Shown: positions 1 to 5,772, numbered from the stretch's first letter. The stretch: DNA of 6,135 bases from Candidatus Pacearchaeota archaeon (GCA_002690445.1 NZER01000200.1:1-6135); one strand, 5' to 3'. A program made the numbers and translations. The notes: generated by a model from the letters alone, not told the origin.

Positions 1-257
1 GGGGGAGGCCCAGCGACCAAACTTCGGGCAAGTTCTGCTCAGTTTCATAAATGTATGCGTTTCCCACGCCTGCGTTCTCCAATGGCGCGTACCCCTATAT
101 CTAGTCAAACGTAATACTAGGACGTAGACTTATTACGAGCGGTGATACCCGCTTACAGAGGCGGGGGTGAATTATAGTTGGTGACAACCGTCTTTCGGTT
201 CACCCCTACCCTTGTCTTTATTGCTCGTGTAGGGCCTAAAATGAGAAAGGGGATACG
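1..257. other. Non-coding leader region before the late gene cluster
   Basis: No gene is supported here. All three plus frames are open from the window edge and stop at 48-50 (frame 3), 125-127 (frame 2) and 112-114 (frame 1), so the 3' end of an upstream gene may be included, but none of the short tails is recognisable. From about 110 onward the stretch is rich in inverted repeats, listed separately, and ends in the ribosome binding site of the gene at 258. No convincing -35/-10 promoter pair was found. Confidence 0.6.
110..206 (+). ncRNA. Structured RNA leader, candidate cis-regulatory or small RNA
   Basis: Several inverted repeats follow each other. CGTAATA (110-116) pairs perfectly with TATTACG (131-137). 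CCCGC (148-152) pairs with GCGGG (161-165). GGGGTGAA (164-171) pairs with TTCACCCC (199-206), enclosing GTTG-GTGA-CAAC (177-188), whose GUGA loop fits the GNRA tetraloop class. A competing fold pairs GGTG plus AACCG (180-183, 186-190) with CGGTT plus CACC (196-204). The structure ends about 50 nt before the start codon at 258, as a 5' leader element would. There is no T-tract, so it is not an ordinary terminator, and no tRNA T-arm or anticodon arm can be assembled. I do not recognise a known RNA family. Helices are seen in sequence; the RNA role is inferred. Confidence 0.4.
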
Positions 258-683
258 ATGGTTAAGGTAACACCGCAAGCAGCCGCTGAGAAGCTCGTGA
301 GGCGTCTTGGGCAATCAACAGCTGATATCACTGCAGGGGTGAACAGGGTCACAGAGGCGCCAGGGGTCAAAGCCGCCGCCAATCAGGATAAAATGATTGC
401 TTCTTTGATGGAAGCCGTCAACAGCGGGAAATGGGCGCGTCGAGTGTCGGGCGTTTCGTTGGCTGAATGGAAGAAAGCCACGCTCGAAAAAGGCGTTCCC
501 CGCATCGCAGCTGGCGTTGCGGCGTCACAGGGGAAAATCCAGGATTTCTACGCTGAGTTTTTCCCGTTCCTGGAACGCATCCAGAACGAGATTGAAGCTA
601 TGCCCAACGCAACAGCTGAAGACCGCATCAATCGCGCTGTACACTATATGCGAGAGTCAGCCAAGTTTGAACGCTCAGGGTAA
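258..683 (+). CDS. Small helical phage structural-region protein, function unknown
   Basis: The 141-residue protein starts at ATG 258 behind a good ribosome site (AAAGGGG, 6 nt upstream). It is predicted almost wholly alpha-helical and has no signal peptide or membrane segment. Visible blocks are an N-terminal KVTPQAAAEK stretch, TAGVNRVTEAPG (about 25-36), KWARRVSGVSLAEWKKA (about 58-74), a GVPRIAAGV turn (79-87) and an acidic C-terminal helix. From memory, this pattern recurs in uncultured phage contigs, in the virion gene block close to a coat gene; no biochemical role is known to me. Its place directly upstream of the coat candidate fits a virion-associated, assembly or scaffold-like role, which is inference. 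Its stop codon lies inside a 7-bp hairpin. Confidence 0.8.
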   Translation: MVKVTPQAAAEKLVRRLGQSTADITAGVNRVTEAPGVKAAANQDKMIASLMEAVNSGKWARRVSGVSLAEWKKATLEKGVPRIAAGVAASQGKIQDFYAEFFPFLERIQNEIEAMPNATAEDRINRAVHYMRESAKFERSG

Positions 684-693
684 TCACTGAGCG
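672..693 (+). promoter_or_regulatory. Hairpin spanning the stop codon of the first gene
   Basis: CGCTCAG (672-678) and CTGAGCG (687-693) form a perfect 7-bp stem with an 8-nt loop containing the TAA stop (681-683). A second small stem follows, GGGTT (693-697) with AACCC (706-710). There is no T-tract, so this is not a canonical terminator. It may slow ribosomes at the stop, mark an mRNA processing site or protect a 3' end ahead of the coat-candidate gene. Confidence 0.35.
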
Positions 694-752
694 GGTTTCA
701 AACACAACCCTAATTCCAAGCCTTTTGCGATACCCAAATGAAAGGAGTGACC

Positions 753-1520
753 ATGTCTTTTACTCTTGCAGGATTCCTTGAGGATATTGATGCTGGTGGT
801 GCTGTCGTTAATCTCACCGCATTACCTGACGCGCATTTGTTCGCTCAAGGCGATAACTTGCGCGTGCCAGAATTAAACCAAATCCTCGGCGTTTTTGCGG
901 GGTTGGGAGCAGGTGGTGCGGGGTTGGCTCGGTTGGAGTCGCCCACGCTCCGAAACATCAACCGATTGGTGGTCTCACCAGTCAACCATTTAGCTGACTC
1001 TGACGCCGAGCCAAGTGACCCGCCAGCCGTCATGGATATGAGGCGCAATCCTCGTATCCTCACGGTCGATGAGATACTTCAGGCTGTGATTGACACCAAT
1101 ACCTCAGCTGCTGCTGACCAGTGGGTTATGGTTCTCTTGGGGGATGGCTCCCCCACGCCGCCAAACGGGGAAATCATCAATGTGCGGGCAACCTCGGCCA
1201 CCACAGCAACAGCGCGGGTTTGGTCAACTACGGTGTTGACCTTTGCGGACGTGCTCCCAGAGGGTCGCTATCAAGTGGTGGGGCTCCGAGCGGTCGGAGC
1301 TACCATGATTGCTGCACGATTCGTATTCAAGCCTGGGTTGTGGCGTCCAGGGTGCATTGGAGGCGACGCCCAGCAAACCACAGACCATCCGATGTTCCGG
1401 AATGGTGGAATGGGCATTTGGGGTGAGTTCTCACAAACCACACCCCCTGATATTGAGGTTTTGTGTGACGCCGCCGACACTGCACAAACCTACGATATCG
1501 ACCTTATCAAGGTCGGTTAA
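753..1520 (+). CDS. Beta-rich virion protein, candidate major coat protein
   Basis: The protein has 255 residues. The start is placed at ATG 753 rather than the in-frame ATG 738, because AAAGGAG (741-747) lies 5 nt before 753 and would sit inside the coding part of the longer form. Residues 1-70 are mixed, with a Gly/Ala-rich hydrophobic stretch (46-59). Residues 123-255 read as about eight short beta strands separated by turns: WVMVLLGDG, EIINVRATS, ARVWSTTVLTFA, GRYQVVGLRAVG, MIAARFVFK, GIWGEFSQ, DIEVLCDA and YDIDLIKVG. This suits a beta-sandwich or jelly-roll coat domain. The block around FKPGLWRPGCIG (192-203) and GMGIWGEF (219-226) resembles phage virion proteins I remember from metagenomes. 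The coat assignment rests on fold pattern, position and the hairpin behind the gene; a minor capsid or tail protein is also possible. Confidence 0.6.
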   Translation: MSFTLAGFLEDIDAGGAVVNLTALPDAHLFAQGDNLRVPELNQILGVFAGLGAGGAGLARLESPTLRNINRLVVSPVNHLADSDAEPSDPPAVMDMRRNPRILTVDEILQAVIDTNTSAAADQWVMVLLGDGSPTPPNGEIINVRATSATTATARVWSTTVLTFADVLPEGRYQVVGLRAVGATMIAARFVFKPGLWRPGCIGGDAQQTTDHPMFRNGGMGIWGEFSQTTPPDIEVLCDAADTAQTYDIDLIKVG

Positions 1521-1532
1521 ACCCCTCACTCA

Positions 1533-1568
1533 AAACCCGCCCATAACTTGTAGCAAATGGGCGGGTTT
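1533..1568 (+). terminator. 12-bp hairpin after the coat-candidate gene, attenuator or 3' stabiliser
   Basis: AAACCCGCCCAT (1533-1544) and ATGGGCGGGTTT (1557-1568) form a perfect 12-bp, GC-rich stem with a 12-nt loop. TTG/CAA at the loop edges could add three pairs. The only T residues at the 3' side are the TTT of the stem itself, followed by GCCTC, so it is a weak or partial terminator at most. It begins 12 nt after the stop codon of the 753-1520 gene and ends 23 nt before the next start. That position suits uneven expression of a highly needed coat protein against downstream genes. Confidence 0.6.
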
Positions 1569-1591
1569 GCCTCACCCGAAAGGGGCGTTAC

Positions 1592-1933
1592 ATGAGCATT
1601 CTTGATAGGCTCATTGAACAGAAATTAGGGGCTTTAACCTCACCTGAGGAAGACCCCCTCGTTACTCAAATCGAAACCACTTTAACGCGGTTTCTTCCAA
1701 ATAATCCGAACAGGTTAGCGTTCTCATTCACAAACCTCGGTGCAACGGCGATATTCATTCTTCCAGGCGAGGATGTCGCAACCACAAAAGGGTTCAGAAT
1801 TGGTCCAAGCGGTGGTACGATTTTCTTTGAGTGGGAAGAAGATTATCACCTTGTTTCGCGCGATTGGTTCGGTATTGCTGTGAGTGGTGCTAGTGCCTGT
1901 TATACACAGGAACAAATAGCACTAGGCGGCTAA
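1592..1933 (+). CDS. Small beta-sandwich virion protein (decoration or spike type)
   Basis: The 113-residue protein starts at ATG 1592 behind GAAAGGGGCG. An amphipathic N-terminal helix (1-14) is followed by a compact beta domain. Key blocks are LPNNPNRLAFSFTNLG (35-50), IFILPGEDVATTKGFRI (54-70), GPSGGTIFFEWEEDYHL (71-87) and DWFGIAVSGASACY (91-104). The order NPNR, NLG, P-x-x-x-x-x-T-x-G, GG, then an acidic patch and W-x-x-I-x-x-x-GA is a recurrent pattern that I remember in small virion proteins of many phages, typically about 110 residues and near capsid or fibre genes. It lies between the coat candidate and the fibre-type gene, which fits a capsid decoration or vertex role. The exact role is inferred. 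The single cysteine at about 103 is unremarkable. Confidence 0.7.
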   Translation: MSILDRLIEQKLGALTSPEEDPLVTQIETTLTRFLPNNPNRLAFSFTNLGATAIFILPGEDVATTKGFRIGPSGGTIFFEWEEDYHLVSRDWFGIAVSGASACYTQEQIALGG

Positions 1934-1955
1934 CCCTATAAAGGGAACATTAACG

Positions 1956-2555
1956 ATGAAAATACGTGAGGGAGCAATAGACCATGCTCAAATTGATGGG
2001 GTTGGGAGTAACGATCATCACGCCGAATCTCATGCTTTGTCATCTCATACGGGAACAACGCTAGCAAACATAACAGAAGTTAATTTTGCAGACACGCAAG
2101 ACCCCTCTGCGGATGTGAACACTCTTGATGACTATGAGGAGGGAACGTGGACGCCTGGGATAGCTGACGCATCACTCGATGGGAGCGGTGAGGGGCAATC
2201 TTACAACCACCAGGTGGGCAGATACACCAAGATTGGTAATCGTGTCTTTTTTAGTGGGTCTTTTAAATCCACCTCATTGGGCACATTAACTGTTGGAAAT
2301 GGTGGTGAACTTGTCGGGTTGCCATTTACAGCAATCAATGTTTCCCAAGCGTTTAACAGTTTAGTATTTGAGGGTGCAGAAGGTCTTGCTCTTGGAACAG
2401 CGGGGGACTCCATAACTGGAATCATTATTCCTAATACATCATATGCAACGCTGCGTGTATGGGATGCTACGACCGGTGTGACCGTAGTTACGCTAACTGA
2501 ATTGTCAGCGGACATGAATTTACGTTTCAGCGGACACTTTGAAACCGATAGTTAA
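1956..2555 (+). CDS. Fibre-type, likely receptor-binding virion protein
   Basis: The 199-residue protein starts at ATG 1956; AAGGG lies 10 nt upstream, a little far, and CCCT...AGGG (1934-1945) can form a small hairpin over it. Residues 1-35 are rich in Asp and His (H10, H21, H22, H26, H31), like the attachment stalks of many phage fibres. Residues 52-68 carry DVNTLDDYEEGTWTPG, a motif very widespread in phage fibre and virion proteins. It is followed by GRYTKIGNRVFFSG (88-101) and GGELVGLPF (116-124), both usual partners of that motif. The remainder is beta-rich, ending in LRFSGHF. The family usually forms trimeric fibre or spike domains on the virion surface that contact the host. There is no tape measure or baseplate gene nearby, so whether it sits on a tail or a capsid vertex is open. 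Confidence 0.8.
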   Translation: MKIREGAIDHAQIDGVGSNDHHAESHALSSHTGTTLANITEVNFADTQDPSADVNTLDDYEEGTWTPGIADASLDGSGEGQSYNHQVGRYTKIGNRVFFSGSFKSTSLGTLTVGNGGELVGLPFTAINVSQAFNSLVFEGAEGLALGTAGDSITGIIIPNTSYATLRVWDATTGVTVVTLTELSADMNLRFSGHFETDS

Positions 2556-2564
2556 GAGGTAAAT

Positions 2565-2822
2565 ATGGCACTTTCAGAACATTCGGAAATTGGCAATATT
2601 ACCATACTACGCGACGGACAAATCCAAGTCCGCACTGATACGGTTATTATGCGTGATGATCTGGAGATTTCACGCACATATCATCGTCACGTTGTCTCAC
2701 CTGGACAACTCTCTTCAACGCAAAACAAGCGTGTTGCAGACGTCATGAACGCTGTACACACCCCTGAGGTTATACAGGCGTTCAAAGACGCGCAAGAGGC
2801 AGCGAAAAGCAACTCAGAATAG
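2565..2822 (+). CDS. Small conserved phage protein next to the fibre gene
   Basis: The 85-residue protein starts at ATG 2565; its AAGAGGT ribosome site overlaps the stop codon of the fibre-type gene, so the two are probably co-translated. The N-terminal half looks like beta hairpins: GNITILRDGQIQVRTDTVIM (10-29), then LEISRTYHRHVVSPG (33-47). The C-terminal half is helical, with a HTPEVIQAFKDAQ block (65-77). From memory, the combination of D-T-V-I-M, E-I-S-R-T-Y-H-R-H-V and T-P-E-V-I is a recurrent short phage protein encoded beside fibre genes. Its function is not known to me; a fibre assembly or accessory role is a guess from position. No membrane segment is visible. Confidence 0.75.
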   Translation: MALSEHSEIGNITILRDGQIQVRTDTVIMRDDLEISRTYHRHVVSPGQLSSTQNKRVADVMNAVHTPEVIQAFKDAQEAAKSNSE

Positions 2823-2846
2823 TCCGCTCACAGAAGGGGTATCACC

Positions 2847-3035
2847 ATGACAATGGATTTCCTAGACAACGACGACAAGCAAGTTATCAATGACGCGTTG
2901 GAGCGTGCAAAGGTGCTCAAACCTAACATTGCACGCGCCAAGACCGCAGGGATTGACGTTGCAGACGCCGAATCAAAACTGGACGAATCGGTATCCAAGC
3001 TCAACGCAATCAAAGCCTCGTTTTTTCCTGAATAA
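2847..3035 (+). CDS. Small helical coiled-coil-like protein, unknown
   Basis: The 62-residue acidic protein starts at ATG 2847 behind AAGGGG, 7 nt away. A second ATG two codons later is less well spaced. It appears as two amphipathic helices (about 8-35 and 37-58) with heptad-like hydrophobic spacing (V13, I14, L18, A21, L24, I28; then V38, A41, L45, V49, L52, I55) separated at a GID turn (35-37). There is no membrane segment. It sits immediately before a holin-like gene and the large membrane-associated protein. I do not recognise a family. Its real-gene status rests on the strong ribosome site and the tight spacing. Confidence 0.65.
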   Translation: MTMDFLDNDDKQVINDALERAKVLKPNIARAKTAGIDVADAESKLDESVSKLNAIKASFFPE

Positions 3036-3040
3036 ACGTC

Positions 3041-3205
3041 ATGCCAGAATGGGCAATTGACCAACTCAAAGACGCGGGTATAGGCGTGCTCGTGTTCTTT
3101 GTGTTGTGGCGTGAAATCAGGATGCTTGCGCGCTCTGTGGATACGCTCGCAGAGCGATTTGACGAGCACATTGACCGGTGGCGAGGTACACCTCATGAGT
3201 CCTGA
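3041..3205 (+). CDS. 54-residue small membrane protein, holin-like
   Basis: ATG 3041 begins 5 nt after the preceding stop codon, and the frame runs to TGA 3203-3205, overlapping the next gene by 11 nt. The N-terminal segment MPEWAIDQLKDAGIG leads into one short hydrophobic helix, GIGVLVFFVLW (about 13-23). A charged amphipathic helix follows (REIRMLARSVDTLAERFDEH, 24-43), then a basic tail. One N-terminal membrane helix with a charged coiled-coil-like C-terminus resembles small holin, holin-accessory or haemolysin-XhlA-type phage proteins, although the order of parts differs from XhlA. No Shine-Dalgarno is visible; translation is probably coupled to the gene ending at 3035. No lysin lies in the window, so lysis is only one option; a membrane partner of the downstream 764-residue protein is another. 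Confidence 0.7.
   Translation: MPEWAIDQLKDAGIGVLVFFVLWREIRMLARSVDTLAERFDEHIDRWRGTPHES
3183..3194 (+). promoter_or_regulatory. Self-complementary ribosome binding site before the 764-residue gene
   Basis: GAGGT (3183-3187) is the ribosome site for ATG 3195, and ACCTC (3190-3194) directly before the start codon is its exact complement with two bases between. As a hairpin only GAGG/CCTC with a TACA loop is sterically possible. The site lies inside the end of the holin-like gene, so ribosomes translating that gene would keep it open. Confidence 0.4.
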
Positions 3206-5489
3206 ATTTGACATGCAAGCTGCATTAGCTGAGATTAACGAGCTTTCCGAGCTTGCTAGTTTCGTTGATACAGCATTGACAGGCGCATTTCAAACCGAGG
3301 TAACAGAGCGAATTGACACTCTTGAGAGTGTTGTTAATTCGGTCAATTTGCGTTTGTTTGAGCGGCTAGACGCGCTGGCAGACGTGAACGCGGGCCTTGA
3401 CGCAAAGATCATTGGATTCATTAACGAGCAAACAGAGGCTAACAATGCTATTACAGCGGGAATTGATGAGGCAATTCTCAACGAAATTACGAACGTAACC
3501 CGTGAGGTTGATCTAACCCTAAACGCTACTGAATCGCGAATCCGTACAGAACTACAGAACGAACTTGAACTCACCGCACAGGGACAACTTGGCATTGCAC
3601 AATCCATTGCTGAGGTGGTGAGAGAACAGGTTGCAGAAATTGAACAAGACGCCGAGGCTATTGCAAACAAAATCGGCACGGGAATTTCAACAGCTATTAC
3701 TGCGCTGGACGCGTCGATTGCTGTACCTGTAACAAAAGCTCTTGACGTTGCAACAACGTTGAGGGACACGTTACCGAGTACACTTGAGGCACTAGGGCCA
3801 TCGCTTGGGACCGGTTTGGGTGACGCACTGGGCGGATTCTTTGGACCATTACAAGGTCTCATGAAATTGTTCAGTGTTGGTGCATGGGACGAGGCTTTTG
3901 AGCAAGTTGAGCCTATCATGCAACAACTAGAAAATGATCCGTTTTTGGGACCGACCGTTAAGACCTTAACGCCAGATGGGCAGATTAGCTTGGGTCTAAT
4001 TGGTATCGGTGTTCTTGCTATGATTGTTACCTCAGTTGTGCAAGGGGCTATCGGGTCAACTTCTGCAGGACCCTCTGCCAAAGCTACTCAACTCTCAATG
4101 AAAGCTCTTAGACCCGCACTAATGCAACCTGCAGAATGGCGAGAAGTTCTGAATAGGACTGGTCTACCCGATGGGGTTGCACGCGAGGAATTGGCTATGG
4201 CTGGTTTCCCAGAACCGAGCATAAGCCACTTGCTCAATTTGCGGTCAACTCTACTCGGTGTTGGCGAGCTTTTATCCCTGTGGCGCCGTGGTGAAATTGT
4301 TGAAAGTGTGCTTGAATTACGTCTTGAGGCTTTGGGGTACTACGGGCAAAATCAAGATCATTTGAAAACGCTTGCATTTGCTATCCCAGGACCGCAAGAC
4401 CTTATCCTGTTCAGTGTTCGTGAGGTATTCGATATCGAAACCTCGGAGCGTTTCGGGCAGTTTGAGGGTGTACCCCCAGAGGTAATGAGTCGATTTCGAT
4501 CAACAGTCTCAGAGTTTGGCGAGGGTCAACAAGGCGGCGTTCAGGCATTCATTGAGTATGCCAAACAGAGCGGGATATCTGAACAATGGGCGGTCGCTTA
4601 CTGGGCGTCACACTGGCGGCTCCCAGGGGTCACTAGCCTCTTTGATATGATTCACAGGCTATCGCCTGATATCGTTGAGGCGCGCGCAGACGATTTTCGT
4701 GAGTTTGGATTGAATCCTGACGAGTTAGGGTTTGAGCTAACAGACCTTGATAGAACACTCCGAGCACAGGATTATACACCCGCTTTCAGGCAACGATTAA
4801 CCGCTATTGCATTCCGACCAATTACACGGGTTGACGTTCGGCGTATGCACAAGCTGGGTTTAGTAGACGATTTTGAGCTTGTGCGACGATATCGTGAACT
4901 AGGTTACTCTCCGCGTGATGCAGAGTTAATGGGAGCGTTCACCATTGACTTTAACCGTGTCCCTGATGAGATTGAGGATGCGGAAACAAAAGACCTTACA
5001 CGTACCCAGGTATTGAAGTTCTTTGAGCGCGGTTTCCTTGAACGTGATGAGGCGATTAGCGTTCTTGAGGATATTGGGTATACATCCGATGTTGCGGACG
5101 CTTTCGTGAGTCTGAAACAGCTTGATATCCTGGACAAGCAACAGGACCAATTGATCGCCATTACCCGAGAGAAATTCAAGGCGGGAAACATTGGTTTCAA
5201 TGAGGCGGTCACAGAGCTTGACCAGCTAAATCTACCAGCACTACAACGCGCAAGCATCCTTGCAGACTTTGAGGCTGAGGTAGCATCGCGCGTGCGCTCT
5301 CCGTCAATGGGACAGTTAGGTGAACTAGCTGAAGCTGGGTTACTCACTCAGACCGGTTACGAGGATGAGCTACTCCAACAGGGGTTCTCTGTTCGATGGG
5401 CGCGATTGTTGACACGCCTACAGTTCAAGACCCTTGCAGGTGAGCTTGCAGAGGGACTTGAAGATATCACTGGGGGATTCGATGGCTAA
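3195..5489 (+). CDS. Large virion/membrane protein: coiled coil, membrane helix, C-terminal helical repeats
   Basis: The protein has 764 residues. The start is set at ATG 3195, with GAGG 8 nt upstream, rather than the TTG at 3099 in the same frame, which would overlap the whole holin-like gene. Residues 1-190 are long amphipathic helices of coiled-coil character. Residues 198-221 are Gly-rich, and 264-284 form one strong membrane helix (core LGLIGIGVLAMIV). Residues 310-745 are about six degenerate units of 35-45 residues: a helix, a short turn around Gly, a second helix ending in G-Y or G-F, then a third helix. Examples are LLSLWRRGEI..LEALGY (359-382), VRRMHKLGLV..RELGY (548-571), VLKFFERGFL..EDIGY (606-629) and LGELAEAGLL..LQQGF (708-731). 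The central segment with IPGPQDLILFSVREVF (397-412), WAVAYWASHWRLP (465-477) and PITRVDVRRMHKLG (542-555) recurs, from memory, in many uncharacterised phage proteins. No enzyme motif is visible. A tape-measure-like, internal virion or membrane-penetration protein is likeliest (inference). Confidence 0.75.
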   Translation: MSPEFDMQAALAEINELSELASFVDTALTGAFQTEVTERIDTLESVVNSVNLRLFERLDALADVNAGLDAKIIGFINEQTEANNAITAGIDEAILNEITNVTREVDLTLNATESRIRTELQNELELTAQGQLGIAQSIAEVVREQVAEIEQDAEAIANKIGTGISTAITALDASIAVPVTKALDVATTLRDTLPSTLEALGPSLGTGLGDALGGFFGPLQGLMKLFSVGAWDEAFEQVEPIMQQLENDPFLGPTVKTLTPDGQISLGLIGIGVLAMIVTSVVQGAIGSTSAGPSAKATQLSMKALRPALMQPAEWREVLNRTGLPDGVAREELAMAGFPEPSISHLLNLRSTLLGVGELLSLWRRGEIVESVLELRLEALGYYGQNQDHLKTLAFAIPGPQDLILFSVREVFDIETSERFGQFEGVPPEVMSRFRSTVSEFGEGQQGGVQAFIEYAKQSGISEQWAVAYWASHWRLPGVTSLFDMIHRLSPDIVEARADDFREFGLNPDELGFELTDLDRTLRAQDYTPAFRQRLTAIAFRPITRVDVRRMHKLGLVDDFELVRRYRELGYSPRDAELMGAFTIDFNRVPDEIEDAETKDLTRTQVLKFFERGFLERDEAISVLEDIGYTSDVADAFVSLKQLDILDKQQDQLIAITREKFKAGNIGFNEAVTELDQLNLPALQRASILADFEAEVASRVRSPSMGQLGELAEAGLLTQTGYEDELLQQGFSVRWARLLTRLQFKTLAGELAEGLEDITGGFDG

Positions 5490-5712
5490 TCAAATACCCA
5501 TTCAAGCAACATTCCGAGAGGCATTGGGGCGCGCCGTGGATGCACGCAAACGGGTTGCACGTGCGGCGTTGGCGAGATCAGAGGGACGATTTATCGAGGG
5601 TGATGAGGAATCACTAGAGGGTGAGGGGATAGCAACGCTCCCAGAGCCAGCTAGTGAGTCTGGGAGCTTGCTTGAGGGTGGCGGCGCTAGTTTAACGCCT
5701 AGCGGAGTATAA
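5482..5712 (+). CDS. Small charged protein, unknown, last plus-strand late gene
   Basis: The 76-residue protein starts at ATG 5482 behind GGGGGA, overlapping the end of the 764-residue gene by 8 nt, which suggests translational coupling. A TTG start at 5434 in the same frame is possible but has no advantage. Residues 8-33 form a basic helix rich in Arg and Ala (REALGRAVDARKRVARAALA core). Residues 37-50 are strongly acidic (EGDEESLEGEG core), and the tail is Gly/Ser/Pro-rich and probably disordered. There is no membrane segment or cysteine. This charge split is seen in nucleic-acid or scaffold-associated small proteins, but no family is recognised. Confidence 0.6.
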   Translation: MANQIPIQATFREALGRAVDARKRVARAALARSEGRFIEGDEESLEGEGIATLPEPASESGSLLEGGGASLTPSGV

Positions 5713-5739
5713 TGGAATCTCACGCATGAAACGCGTCTC

Positions 5740-5772
5740 GGTTAGATCATCGGCCTGGCCGATGATCTAACC
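5740..5772. repeat. Perfect 33-bp palindrome between convergent genes
   Basis: The 16-nt arm at 5740-5755 (GGTTAGATCATCGGCC) is exactly reverse-complementary to 5757-5772 around a single central base (T 5756). Each arm contains one GATC (5745-5748 and 5764-5767), a possible Dam methylation site. It lies 27 nt past the stop of the last plus-strand gene and contains the TAG stop (5769-5767) of the minus-strand 73-residue gene. Neither side is followed by a T-tract. Possible roles are a bidirectional terminator-like or 3'-protecting hairpin, a dimeric-protein operator, or a replication or resolution site. Confidence 0.85.

Noticed and set aside
1..127. Three plus-strand frames open from the left edge
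   Set aside because: They are only 15-41 codons long and unrecognisable; they cannot be told apart as the end of a real gene without the flanking sequence.
147..206. Possible tRNA in the leader (GGTTCACC resembles a T-arm)
   Set aside because: No acceptor stem, anticodon arm or GTTCGA-type loop can be assembled around it.
212..242. Promoter-like TTGTCT and TAAAAT
   Set aside because: The spacer is 19 nt and transcription would begin within the ribosome site of the gene at 258, leaving no usable leader.
738..752. Start of the coat candidate at ATG 738
   Set aside because: The strong AAAGGAG lies between the two ATGs and is correctly spaced only for ATG 753.
3099..3194. Upstream extension of the 764-residue protein from TTG 3099
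   Set aside because: The added residues are Cys/Arg-rich and unlike the rest, there is no ribosome site at 3099, and the stretch is the out-of-frame shadow of the holin-like gene; GAGG before ATG 3195 is better.
3290..4081. Long minus-strand frame (263 codons) opposite the large gene
   Set aside because: Composition is Ser/Ala/Pro-rich as expected of an antisense shadow, there is no ribosome site, and the plus-strand gene explains the sequence.
5685..5704. Hairpin CGCTAG/CTAGCG at the end of the last plus gene
   Set aside because: Six pairs inside coding sequence with no T-tract; could easily be chance.
5726..5770. 14-codon plus-strand peptide through the palindrome
   Set aside because: No ribosome site and too short; the symmetry of the DNA explains the sequence.
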